Below are positions 1 to 6,964 of a stretch of DNA of 42,000 bases, one piece after another. The notes beneath the pieces were generated by a model. The model did no database searches, was not told the origin of the DNA, and worked only from the letters and a program-made list of their open reading frames with translations. This stretch comes from Candidatus Blautia stercorigallinarum (GTDB lineage Bacteria > Bacillota > Clostridia > Lachnospirales > Lachnospiraceae), in NCBI GenBank assembly GCA_019112785.1, contig DXIQ01000077.1, positions 1 to 42,000 on the forward strand, written 5' to 3'. The position numbers and the translations under genes are program-made. How positions within the stretch are numbered: position 1 is the first letter of the stretch; the number at the start of each line of letters is the position of its first letter.

Positions 1-130
1 TTGTTGAAGGGACAAATAATAAGTTAAAAATGGTAAAGCGTACAATGTATGGCCGATGCAGCCGTCAGTTATTAGAAGCAAAACTTATGTATCGCCCTAA
101 TGTATAAATACCAAAATATGCGGAAGAACC
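1..130 (+). mobile_element. 3' end of an ISL3-family insertion sequence (transposase C-terminus plus probable right end)
   Basis: Frame 3 reads as the last 34 codons of a transposase (bases 3-107, stop TAA at 105-107). The VEGTNNKLKMVKR and MYGR segments match the conserved C-terminus of ISL3-type DDE transposases. The window starts inside the gene, so nothing upstream can be judged. Shortly after the stop, GCGGAAGAACC (120-130) resembles an ISL3 terminal inverted repeat, so the element probably ends near 130. Family membership is recognised from the protein tail alone; the left end is out of view and the IR assignment is inferred. Confidence 0.75.
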
Positions 131-197
131 ACGGTTCTGAACCGTCATTCCGGTCAAAGGATACCGATTTTCTATATAATGTATCTATACGCATTGA

Positions 198-640
198 TGC
201 GATGCATCTAAAACAACAGTCAACAAAGTGCTGAAAGCTGCAAGGGAGCAGAACCTTTCATGGCCGCTGGATCTTAAACTAACAGATCCCGTCCTTGGTA
301 GGGTGCTTTTTTCTGATTCGAAAGCAAAGTCTGCCACATCATAGCGGGTGTCTGATTACGAGAATATACACAAGGAACTTTTCCGCAATGGAGTAAATAA
401 AAAGCTTCTCTGGACAGAGTAACTTGAGGAATGCTGCCTCTCTGGAGATGAGCCGCTTATGTAGTTCTGCTATTACATCCAACAGGATGAGCAGAAACGC
501 TGCGCCACCATGCATATCAATCGAAAATCGGCAGAACAGGTTGAAGTAGATTGGGCTGGAGCTCTTCCATAGAAGACGCAGGAAGTCATTTAACATCTTC
601 TGTTCCCAGTATGATTCCAATGGCTGGTATGATTAGCTAG
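198..640 (+). pseudogene. istA: Decayed IS21-family transposase istA
   Basis: One frame (codons starting at multiples of three, clearest from 201) carries an IstA-like protein broken by stops at 342, 420, 462, 570 and 591. Recognisable pieces are TVNKVLKAAREQNLSWPL, DYENIHKELFR, a middle segment with FCYYIQQDEQKRCATMHI, and EQVEVDWAGALP, which is the start of the IS21 DDE catalytic domain. Because several segments stay in the same frame, decay was mainly by point mutation. No intact istB follows. The remnant lies between an ISL3 end and a truncated LCP gene, so this is a multiple-insertion scar. It cannot encode an active transposase. Confidence 0.75.
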
Positions 641-779
641 GGGGTGATGACAGTCCTCTTTCGGAAGTAATCTCGGACCGCATCAAGCATGATGCATATA
701 AGATCAACATCAATCATTCCGACTGATCCTGCGAATTACAGATCCATGCGGGAAGTATATGGATGAGATCCTGCATTAA

Positions 780-864
780 GCGAGTGAACTCGCAAGTAGC
801 AATCACTTAAGTGAGGTACCCTTGCTCCGGACTCATAGTATCATGGTCCCGGACTTATGGTATC
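780..864. repeat. Short palindromes and a 22-bp-period direct repeat, probably an old IS21 terminus
   Basis: Three structures lie just before the LCP remnant. GCGAGTGAACTCGC (780-793) is a hairpin with a 2-nt loop. TCACTTAAGTGA (803-814) is a perfect palindrome. A 16-nt motif starting CCGGACT occurs twice, at 827-842 and 849-864, with two mismatches and 22-bp spacing. IS21-family ends are known to carry multiple short direct repeats bound by IstA, so I infer this is the terminal or inter-element region of the decayed IS21. The repeats are directly visible; the assignment is inference. Confidence 0.4.
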
Positions 865-927
865 CGTTCCTCCGGAACAGGGGTACATTTTCACCGTAAT
901 ATACACAAGCGGGCTGGTTCCCGATAA

Positions 928-2227
928 TACTTTTTGCTCCTGTTGATTATTCTTGCAGTGATGGCAGCCTTTAATATGTTCCTGCAATTTCGGAAAACCA
1001 GGATTTTTATACTGGGTATCGTCTTTAGTATACTGATAATTATCCTTTCCGGTCTGGGAATAGCCGGTGTGCTGTATGCAGTCAGGTTTATGGACCGGAT
1101 TGCCGGCCTGGACTACCAGACTTACGACATGGTCGTGGTAGTAAAGGCCGAAGATAAGGCCGAGCAGCTTCAGGATATTGCCAATTACCGGTTTGGGATA
1201 CAGATTGCTTCTGATACAGAAAATACGGAAAAGATGATCCAGGATATGGAGACTAATCTTGGAAGGACCATAAAGATCCAGGAATATGATAATATCCAGG
1301 AGGAGGGCCAGGCTCTGTTATCCGGCAGAGTGGAGGCGGCAGTTTATAATAATGCTTTTTCCGGAATCTTAGAAGAGTATATAGATGGATATGCAGACCA
1401 AGTAAAGGAAATCTACAGATATGGTGTGGAGGTTCCGGTGGAAGCAGAATCCCAGGAGCCTGAGGATACCCGGGAATCTTTATATCAGCGGGATCGATGT
1501 AAACGGACCAATCTCAACTACCAGCAGAAGTGATGTGAATATCATCGCTTCCGTAAATCCTCGGAATCATAGGATCCTCCTTACTTCTACCCCAAGAGAT
1601 TATTACGTAACCATTCCCCGCGTATCAGGAGAACAGCGGGATAAGCTGACTCATGCGGGGATTTATGGAGTGGACAAGTCTATGGAGACCCTGGAGAATC
1701 TTTACGGCATAGATATTTCCTACTATGTGAAGGTGAATTTTACATCGGTTGTGGAGATCGTAGATGCCCTTGGAGGCGTAGATGTGGATTTCCCTTATGA
1801 ATTTTCCACCGCTAAGTACCATTTTAACCAGGGAATCAATCACCTGGACGGAGATATGGCCCTGGCATTTGCCATAGAAAGGCACAGCTTTACTTCCGGC
1901 GATAATCAGAGGGGCAAGAATCAGGAGATCCTTCTGACTGCTCTGATCCAGAAGGCTATGAGCCCTGCTATACTGAAAAATATGGGAAGCCTTATAGATA
2001 CCCTGAGCAGCAGCGTAGAGACCAACATGAGCCGGGAACAGATGACGGCGCTGATCAGCAGACAGCTGGCAGAGGGAAGCCAGTGGACTATAGAATCTAC
2101 AGCAGCCGTAGGAGCGGGAGATACTCAGGCCTGCTATTCCTCAGGAAGCCAGCCCTTGTATGTGATGTGGCCTAATGAGGACTCGGTGGAGAATATTAAG
2201 GAGAAGATAGAGGAGGTTATGAAATAG
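928..2227 (+). pseudogene. LytR-CpsA-Psr (LCP) family protein, 5'-truncated and frameshifted
   Basis: LCP enzymes transfer lipid-linked polymers such as teichoic acids or capsule to peptidoglycan at the outer membrane face. Two overlapping frames carry one protein. The first (to about 1475) encodes two hydrophobic segments and the accessory extracellular region with DYQTYDMVVVVK and RFGIQ. The second carries the catalytic core, with GIDVNG, TSRSDVNIIASVNP, STPRDYYV, DKLTHAGIYG and DALGGVDVDF. The frames switch near 1470-1485 at a TATATC run; a 2-bp loss or 1-bp gain would explain it. A stop at 925-927 in the first frame and the absence of the usual cytoplasmic N-terminus show that the IS scar replaced the 5' end. 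Only weak TTG or ATG starts remain. It is probably inactive. Confidence 0.85.
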
Positions 2228-2289
2228 ACTTCAAAGTCTACAAAAACCACCTTCTCGATCCCTGTGTATTTTGTTTAACATGACCTCTG

Positions 2290-2319
2290 TTGTCCTTTAA
2301 AAAAGTATGCTACTATAAA
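2290..2319 (+). promoter_or_regulatory. Extended -10 promoter of the Rpn gene
   Basis: TGCTACTAT (2308-2316) is an extended -10 element. TTGTCC (2290-2295) is a possible -35 at a short 15-bp spacing. The same TGnTACTAT motif stands in front of the homologous leader at about 35,424, so both copies appear to carry their own promoter. Transcription would begin near 2323 and produce a leader of about 190 nt before the start codon. Confidence 0.5.
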
Positions 2320-2321
2320 GG

Positions 2322-2516
2322 CAAAGCATTTTATATTTCAATATCCTTATCAACATTTCAAAGAGCTATGGCTCTGTCTTAATTTCTATGGATCATATCA
2401 AAGAAAAGAAATCTCAATGCTTTTATCCCAATCAAACAGCAGAGAGGTTTCTTTCTACAGGGTATGCGCCGATGAAAAGACCTTCTGCACAGGTTTTAAG
2501 AAAAGGAGGTCTTATT
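2322..2516 (+). promoter_or_regulatory. Conserved structured 5' leader of the Rpn element with an SD-sequestering hairpin
   Basis: The leader is nearly identical to 35,434-35,585 and partly repeated at 5271-5329. It contains a short hairpin, AGAGC-TATG-GCTCT (2362-2375), whose stem is kept in the second copy with a different loop. Directly before the start codon, AAGACCTTCT (2477-2486) can pair with AGGAGGTCTT (2504-2513). This is ten pairs including one G-U, with a 17-nt loop, and the Shine-Dalgarno GGAGG lies inside the 3' arm. I infer that translation of the nuclease is held down unless the hairpin opens. The reading frame stays open back to 2388, but that is more likely leader than protein. 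Confidence 0.6.
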
Positions 2517-3509
2517 ATGGGACAGACGAAGAACAATATGGCGGCGGAAACCCTTGCTGCCAATCGAAACTACAAATCTACGGTTTTTGCCATGCTCTTC
2601 GGGGACAGGGAAAGGCTGCTGGGGTTGTATAATGCTATCAGTGGAAAGAATTATCAGGACCCGGAAGAACTGGAGATCAACACATTGGAGAATGCCATCT
2701 ATATGGGAATGAAAAATAATCTATCTTTCCTCATTGATGACAGATTATCTCTTTATGAACACCAGTCTACTGTAAATCCCAACATGCCCCTGCGGTTTTT
2801 ATTTTACATTTCCGATCTGTATTTCTGCGAGCAACGAGCCAAGCGGGCATGCTTGCATGACCATTTGGCGACTGCCGCAAGGGTCAAAGACCTCGGCATG
2901 ACAACAGAGGAGAATTTTTATGGAAGGAAGGCCCTGTCCATTCCTATCCCATGTTTTGTGATCTTCTATAACGGGGCAGAGCCTCAGCCCGACAGGAAGA
3001 TCCTGCGGCTGTCGGATCTCTATACGGTAAGGATGAAAGAAACACAGCTGGAGCTGACAGCAGTGCTGCTGAACATCAACCGGAATCATAACCGGGAGTT
3101 GATGGAAGCCTGCCGGGACCTGAAGGATTATGCGGAATACGTAGACCGGGTGCGGAAATATGCCAGAGAACTGCCCCTGTCAGAGGCAGTGGAACGTGCC
3201 ATCACAGAATGTATCCGGGAAGGGATCCTGAAAGAGTTTCTGGAGAAGAACCGGGCGGAGGTGAAGAAAATGAGTATATATGAATACGACCAGGAGAAAC
3301 ATATCCGGATGGAGAGGCAGGATGCCTGGGAAGATGGAGTGCAGGAAGGAATAAAGGAAGGAGAACTCCGTGGGAGAAACGCCCAGCTTGTCGAACAGAT
3401 CAAGAAAAAACTTGACAGGGGAAAGAGCATTTCCAGGATAGCAGAGGAGCTGGAAGAAACGGAGAATCGGATACAGGAGCTGATTCGGGAATATGGTCTG
3501 GATAAATAA
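2517..3509 (+). CDS. Rpn family recombination-promoting nuclease / PDDEXK transposase-like protein
   Basis: This 330-aa protein belongs to the large Rpn/PDDEXK-2 group of transposase-like nucleases. E. coli RpnA-type members cut DNA and stimulate RecA-independent recombination. The PD-(D/E)XK-like core lies at about residues 70-170: the LIDDRLSLYEHQS stretch supplies candidate acidic and E-x-Q residues, and SIPIPCFVIFYNG is a core strand. The tail is strongly charged, with the WEDGVQEGIKEGE motif typical of this family. ATG 2517 is chosen over the in-frame upstream ATG 2388 because AAGGAGG lies 7-12 nt before it and homologues start with MGQTKNN. Fragments of the same element occur at 5271, 26,674 and 35,434. 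Whether it is mobile, a recombination factor or a defence gene cannot be told from sequence. Confidence 0.8.
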   Translation: MGQTKNNMAAETLAANRNYKSTVFAMLFGDRERLLGLYNAISGKNYQDPEELEINTLENAIYMGMKNNLSFLIDDRLSLYEHQSTVNPNMPLRFLFYISDLYFCEQRAKRACLHDHLATAARVKDLGMTTEENFYGRKALSIPIPCFVIFYNGAEPQPDRKILRLSDLYTVRMKETQLELTAVLLNINRNHNRELMEACRDLKDYAEYVDRVRKYARELPLSEAVERAITECIREGILKEFLEKNRAEVKKMSIYEYDQEKHIRMERQDAWEDGVQEGIKEGELRGRNAQLVEQIKKKLDRGKSISRIAEELEETENRIQELIREYGLDK

Positions 3510-3540
3510 AGAAGACCATTCTCCTTGTTTTGAAAGTAAA

Positions 3541-3562
3541 GTCTCTTTTATAGAGACGTTTT
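3541..3562 (+). terminator. Small hairpin downstream of the Rpn gene
   Basis: GTCTCT-TTTAT-AGAGAC followed by GTTTT gives a 6-bp stem with a short U-rich tail, about 30 nt after the Rpn stop. A close relative (GTCTCT-TCAAT-AGAGAT) lies at 28,813-28,829, between the AAA-ATPase gene and jetA. The stem is AT-balanced and short, so termination would be weak. Confidence 0.4.
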
Positions 3563-3603
3563 ACAAGAAAATATGAGATTGAAATAGAAAAGTTTCGAAA
3601 ATA

Positions 3604-3632
3604 TTGACTGAGAGAATGCTCTGACATATAAT
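3604..3632 (+). promoter_or_regulatory. Near-consensus sigma-A promoter of the Xre-ImmA-PIN operon
   Basis: TTGACT (3604-3609) and TATAAT (3627-3632) are separated by exactly 17 bp. The spacer contains the imperfect inverted repeat AGAGAATGCTCT, a plausible operator for the Xre protein encoded just downstream. The promoter is read directly; autoregulation is inferred from the usual behaviour of Xre/ImmA modules. Confidence 0.75.
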
Positions 3633-3653
3633 AAAGACTATGGAGGTGGCATA

Positions 3654-4028
3654 ATGGTAGATATTAATATTGTAGTTGTCAATAATATTATAGATCAGAT
3701 GAAAAAGCACAATACGAAGCAGATTGATCTGGCGAATGCTATTGGCGTATCCAAGCAGATCATGAGCAAAATGTTGAATGGCTCCAGATTGATCAGCATT
3801 GCAGAACTTCATGAAATTGCAGAGTATTTTTGCGTTAAAATGGATGATTTGCTGAAAGCCCCTTCTGAATCTGCAGATATGGATGTTATGAGGGCTTTTA
3901 TGGGAAAAGTTAGCTCAGACGCAGCCAGAAAAGCTTTATATACAGCGGATGAACTGGCAGAATTGATTATTTTCCATGCAAATGTCCGTGAAAATGCCAA
4001 GGTTATGTCTGAAACATGGGAGATGTAA
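3654..4028 (+). CDS. Xre-family helix-turn-helix regulator
   Basis: A 124-aa cytoplasmic DNA-binding protein. Residues about 8-65 form an HTH_3/Cro-C1 domain: KQIDLANAIGVSKQIMSKML is the two-helix reading unit, followed by the typical SIAELHEIAEYFCVKMDDLL. The C-terminal half is helical and may mediate dimerisation or contact with the peptidase encoded next. The start is supported by GGAGG 8-12 nt upstream and a near-consensus promoter. It ends just before the ImmA-like start, so the two are translationally linked. In known ImmR/ImmA pairs the regulator represses the module and the peptidase relieves repression by cleaving it; the same is inferred here. Confidence 0.85.
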   Translation: MVDINIVVVNNIIDQMKKHNTKQIDLANAIGVSKQIMSKMLNGSRLISIAELHEIAEYFCVKMDDLLKAPSESADMDVMRAFMGKVSSDAARKALYTADELAELIIFHANVRENAKVMSETWEM

Positions 4029-4030
4029 AA

Positions 4031-4849
4031 ATGATTTCACTTTTTGATGGGATCTTATTTAAGAGAGATCCTGAACGCTTTGAACAGATCAGAGAAATAG
4101 CAGCGGGTTTTTCCAGTATTTATATTGGTCAGAATATTATCCAGGATAATATTTTTACTGTGATCGAGAATTATACCAAAACAAAGGAGAAACCTTTGGA
4201 ATGGCTGCGTTTCCCAATAAATGATCAGGAATTGTGTGCCTGCACTTTTGTTCGCAGTGGGCGAATTTTTGTTATGCTCAATTCCGGTATTCCCATGTCA
4301 AAACAGATTTTTGCAGCTGCCCATGAATTGTACCATGTACGATGTTTCCTGGAAGAGGATGATCCGGAACTGGCCAGAAGCGGCTCGATTTTAAATGCCA
4401 CTACAATCGAAACGGGAACGACGGAAGAAGAGGAAATGGAGGCGAATGCGTTTGCAGGACTCCTTTTAGTGCCGGTAGATGCCCTTGAGCAGCAGATCAG
4501 AATTTACCAGATTGATAAAACAGCTATAGAAATGGATGATATTCTTACACTCATGGATATTTTTGCTGTTCCATACAAGGCTATGGTTCTGCGTCTATTG
4601 GAAGAACAGTTGATATCTGATGCCCGGGCAAGAGAAATGCTAGATATTCCTTTGGAAGAAATACGAAAGAGAATGGCAATTACAGACAAGGCAAAACGAT
4701 GGGATATGATCCCATCAGGGTATGGAAAATTTGGAAGCCTTCTGGAAAATCTTACGGCAAATACAGAACAAGAGGCCTTACCGAAGAGCAGACTGGAAAG
4801 TGATTGGAAAAAACTGGAGAGGCTTAAAAAAGCATATGGGATTGAGTAA
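4031..4849 (+). CDS. ImmA/IrrE family metallo-endopeptidase
   Basis: A 272-aa zinc peptidase of the COG2856 group. The gluzincin motif HELYH is at about residues 98-102 within AAAHELYHVRCFLEEDD. The downstream acidic EEEEMEANAFAGLLL segment (about 134-148) supplies the third zinc ligand and matches the family. ImmA-type enzymes cleave their partner Xre repressor and act as antirepressors or antitoxin regulators. I choose ATG 4031 because GGGAGA ends 7 nt before it; an in-frame ATG at 4016 overlaps the Xre stop and is less well placed. It lies between an Xre gene and a PIN-like gene with almost no spacing. The C-terminal 80 residues are charged and not assigned. Confidence 0.85.
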   Translation: MISLFDGILFKRDPERFEQIREIAAGFSSIYIGQNIIQDNIFTVIENYTKTKEKPLEWLRFPINDQELCACTFVRSGRIFVMLNSGIPMSKQIFAAAHELYHVRCFLEEDDPELARSGSILNATTIETGTTEEEEMEANAFAGLLLVPVDALEQQIRIYQIDKTAIEMDDILTLMDIFAVPYKAMVLRLLEEQLISDARAREMLDIPLEEIRKRMAITDKAKRWDMIPSGYGKFGSLLENLTANTEQEALPKSRLESDWKKLERLKKAYGIE

Positions 4850-4855
4850 AGGAAT

Positions 4856-5269
4856 ATGGCTGAAGAACGAAAATGTGCAATTTTAGATACAGACTTTGTA
4901 TCTAAGGCAAATATCATAAAAACAGAGAACCGTGTATTGGCCGATGAAGTACTTGCATTTCTGGGATATTCTTTTTTCTGTCACCAGAAGATGAGAGAAG
5001 AGCTTAGCGACCATGGAACCAGGTCTGCGCAGACCTGGCTTGAGAATAAAATTGTATCCGGGGAGATTATTTGTTATTCAGATGATCAAATTTTGTCTGA
5101 AATGGGCAGGGCTGTTTCAGACATCTGTTTCTTATACTACTACAGATCCTTTCTGAAACAAGGATGTGAACTATTTGATTCTGAATTTTACAGCAGATAT
5201 TTTCAGCCGCTGGATACATTGATGGAGGCCGGCGGATATAACAGAGGGACTTTTATATCGGTTTTGTAA
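4856..5269 (+). CDS. PIN-like domain protein, 3'-truncated (probable toxin partner of Xre/ImmA)
   Basis: The 137-aa product starts with CAILDTDFVSK, the first strand of a PIN-like RNase fold with its acidic residue, followed by FFCHQKMREEL, a helix with a second acidic position. The later acidic strand expected after residue 140 is missing. The stop codon at 5267-5269 lies one base before a copy of the Rpn leader (5271 onward), so the 3' end was probably lost when that element inserted. Similar small PIN-like proteins are found behind Xre-COG2856 pairs. The family is suggested by motif and context, not by a secure match. The truncated product is probably catalytically dead; if the full protein is a toxin, its loss would be tolerated. 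Confidence 0.6.
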   Translation: MAEERKCAILDTDFVSKANIIKTENRVLADEVLAFLGYSFFCHQKMREELSDHGTRSAQTWLENKIVSGEIICYSDDQILSEMGRAVSDICFLYYYRSFLKQGCELFDSEFYSRYFQPLDTLMEAGGYNRGTFISVL

Positions 5270-5270
5270 T

Positions 5271-5329
5271 CAGAGGTTTCTTTCTACAGGATATGCACCG
5301 GTGAAAAGACCTTCTGCACAGGTTTTAAA
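5271..5329 (+). repeat. Solo fragment of the Rpn-element leader
   Basis: This stretch matches about 2441-2500 with only a few differences and includes the left arm of the SD hairpin (AAGACCTTCT). The match stops just before the right arm and the Shine-Dalgarno sequence. No nuclease coding sequence follows. It separates the truncated PIN-like gene from the orphan gene at 5372. Confidence 0.75.
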
Positions 5330-5371
5330 GGATAGATAGCTTTCTATAAGGGATATTTATGGAGCAGAAAT

Positions 5372-5989
5372 ATGATAAAAGAAATTGCAGATAAAATAGT
5401 AGATATTCTGTTTGAACATTTCATAGAAACATTCGTTGACAAAGAAGAGGATAAAGTTACCGGACTGCTGAACGAATATAAAGAGAAAAAGCAATATAGA
5501 AAATGCAGAGTCTCTTTGAACGAAGAAGTCTTAATTAAATATGGTGACGAAAGGTTTTACGATGCTTTGTGCAGCGTCCTGTCAGAGGATCAGAATATGG
5601 ACAGGCTTATCAGAAGATGTATAAATAGAAATGTGACCGACAATGAAACAGATGAAAAACTGATAGAGGCTATTATCGGGCAAAGCGAATTGGAACCATA
5701 TGAGAAATCATTAGTTAAATCCTGCATAGAATATATTTCAGACAAGACTTTTGAAGCCTTTAACACGTTATGTGATGCTGAAAATATAAAGCTGAAAAAT
5801 ATAGTTATAAGCCAGGGAGAAAGAACTAGAAAAGATATTAGAAACTACGGCGAATATATTCTGGAGAACCAAGAAGAAATCCGTGCGGATATTAGAGGGC
5901 TGGGGAGAAAACTGGGAACAGAAAGTGATGTGAGTATACAAGCTGAAGAGGCTGTTGATATAACCAGAGGAACAAGAAATGCTGTCTGA
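5372..5989 (+). CDS. Uncharacterised 205-aa helical protein, possibly the detached N-terminus of a larger protein
   Basis: I do not recognise this family. The product is charged and largely helical, without a signal peptide or membrane segment. It has an amphipathic N-terminus (IADKIVDILFEHFIETF), a middle rich in short helices, and a C-terminal part with GERTRKDIRNYGEYILENQ that looks like a linker or coiled coil. The layout resembles N-terminal modules found ahead of NACHT, AAA or TIR-like effector domains in defence proteins, but no nucleotide-binding motif follows here. The last 25 residues are low-complexity. It is flanked upstream by an Rpn-leader fragment and downstream by the ABC export locus, so truncation on either side is plausible. 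Expression is uncertain because no strong SD precedes ATG 5372. Confidence 0.5.
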   Translation: MIKEIADKIVDILFEHFIETFVDKEEDKVTGLLNEYKEKKQYRKCRVSLNEEVLIKYGDERFYDALCSVLSEDQNMDRLIRRCINRNVTDNETDEKLIEAIIGQSELEPYEKSLVKSCIEYISDKTFEAFNTLCDAENIKLKNIVISQGERTRKDIRNYGEYILENQEEIRADIRGLGRKLGTESDVSIQAEEAVDITRGTRNAV

Positions 5990-6085
5990 TAATAGAAGAA
6001 CTGAGATAATATAAAGAAAGTCCAAAAGCCTGCCAAAATAACAGCAATTATAAACAGTACAGCAACATCACAGAACAGGAGAAAT

Positions 6086-6946
6086 ATGATATCAGAAAAA
6101 AACAATGAACAGGAATGGGACCTGATCCTGTATCCGGGCAAGTCCGGCCTTATTTCAGAGATAAAGGAACTCTGGCAATACCGGGAGCTGATCCTGCTCC
6201 TGGTAAAAAAAGAATTTAAGATTATGTACGCCCAGACTATACTTGGGCCAGTATGGCTGCTGCTGACGCCGCTGATGTCTTCTGCTGTCCTGAGTCTGGT
6301 TTTTGGCATGGCAGCAGGAATTTCTACGGACGGTATACCACAGTTTCTGTTCTACTATCTTGGGAGTATTTTGTGGCAGGATTTCTCGGGCTGTGTTACA
6401 GGGATCTCCAGAGTTTTTATATCAAACGCAGGTCTTGCAGAGAAAGTATATTTTCCAAGGCTGTGTATGCCTATCAGTATCGTGCTGTCCCGGCAGGTGC
6501 GCTTTGGCATACAATTTATTTTGTTTATTATCCTTTATTTTTCAGGCTTTCAAGACCATGGAGGAGTTCAGAGGATCCCTTTTATTCTGCTGACATTGTG
6601 CCTCCTTCTGGAAATGATGGCCCTGAGCCTGGGCACAGGAATTTTTTTCGCAGCTTTTACTGTAAAATACAGGGATATTATGGTACTCATAAATTTCGCA
6701 ATGCAGATGTGGATGTATATTACTCCGGTGATCTATCCTGCTTCTGTGATCCCGGATTTTTGGCGTCAGTTCTATATGCTGAATCCCATGGCTGTGATCC
6801 TGGAAGCTTTTCGTTCCGGATGGTTTGGAACAGGAATAATCCAGGTACAGTATTTCGCTGTGAGTATGGTGCTCACTATAGCCATACTGTGTATAGGCAT
6901 CTTGATATTTCAGAAAAGACAGAGAAGATTTACAGATACTGTTTAA
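6086..6946 (+). CDS. ABC-2 type export permease (Wzm/TagG-like)
   Basis: A 286-aa integral membrane protein with about six hydrophobic segments, in the arrangement of polysaccharide and teichoic-acid exporters. A cytoplasmic N-terminus ends in REL(I)LLLVKKEFKIMYAQTILGPVWLL, an amphipathic helix conserved in Wzm/TagG. MWMYITPVIYP and FYMLNPMAVILEAFR near the C-terminus are strong family motifs. CAGGAG lies 6-10 nt before ATG 6086. The ATPase partner follows 18 bp later, so the two form one transporter. No glycosyltransferase genes lie beside it, so the substrate may be made elsewhere or may not be a glycan. The upstream region has no clear promoter, only an AT-rich stretch around 6008. Confidence 0.9.
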   Translation: MISEKNNEQEWDLILYPGKSGLISEIKELWQYRELILLLVKKEFKIMYAQTILGPVWLLLTPLMSSAVLSLVFGMAAGISTDGIPQFLFYYLGSILWQDFSGCVTGISRVFISNAGLAEKVYFPRLCMPISIVLSRQVRFGIQFILFIILYFSGFQDHGGVQRIPFILLTLCLLLEMMALSLGTGIFFAAFTVKYRDIMVLINFAMQMWMYITPVIYPASVIPDFWRQFYMLNPMAVILEAFRSGWFGTGIIQVQYFAVSMVLTIAILCIGILIFQKRQRRFTDTV

Positions 6947-6964
6947 AGGGGAGAGAACACGTAA

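Noticed and set aside
1460..1490. Programmed ribosomal frameshift in the LCP gene
   Set aside because: There is no convincing slippery heptamer with a downstream structure, and the gene has also lost its 5' end, so simple decay explains it.
2388..2516. N-terminal extension of the Rpn gene to ATG 2388
   Set aside because: The frame is open, but the SD is at 2505-2509 and the sequence behaves as a conserved leader; the same segment is repeated without the gene at 5271.
5990..6085. Promoter ahead of the ABC permease
   Set aside because: AT-rich boxes such as TAATAT occur, but no -35/-10 pair at acceptable spacing could be supported.
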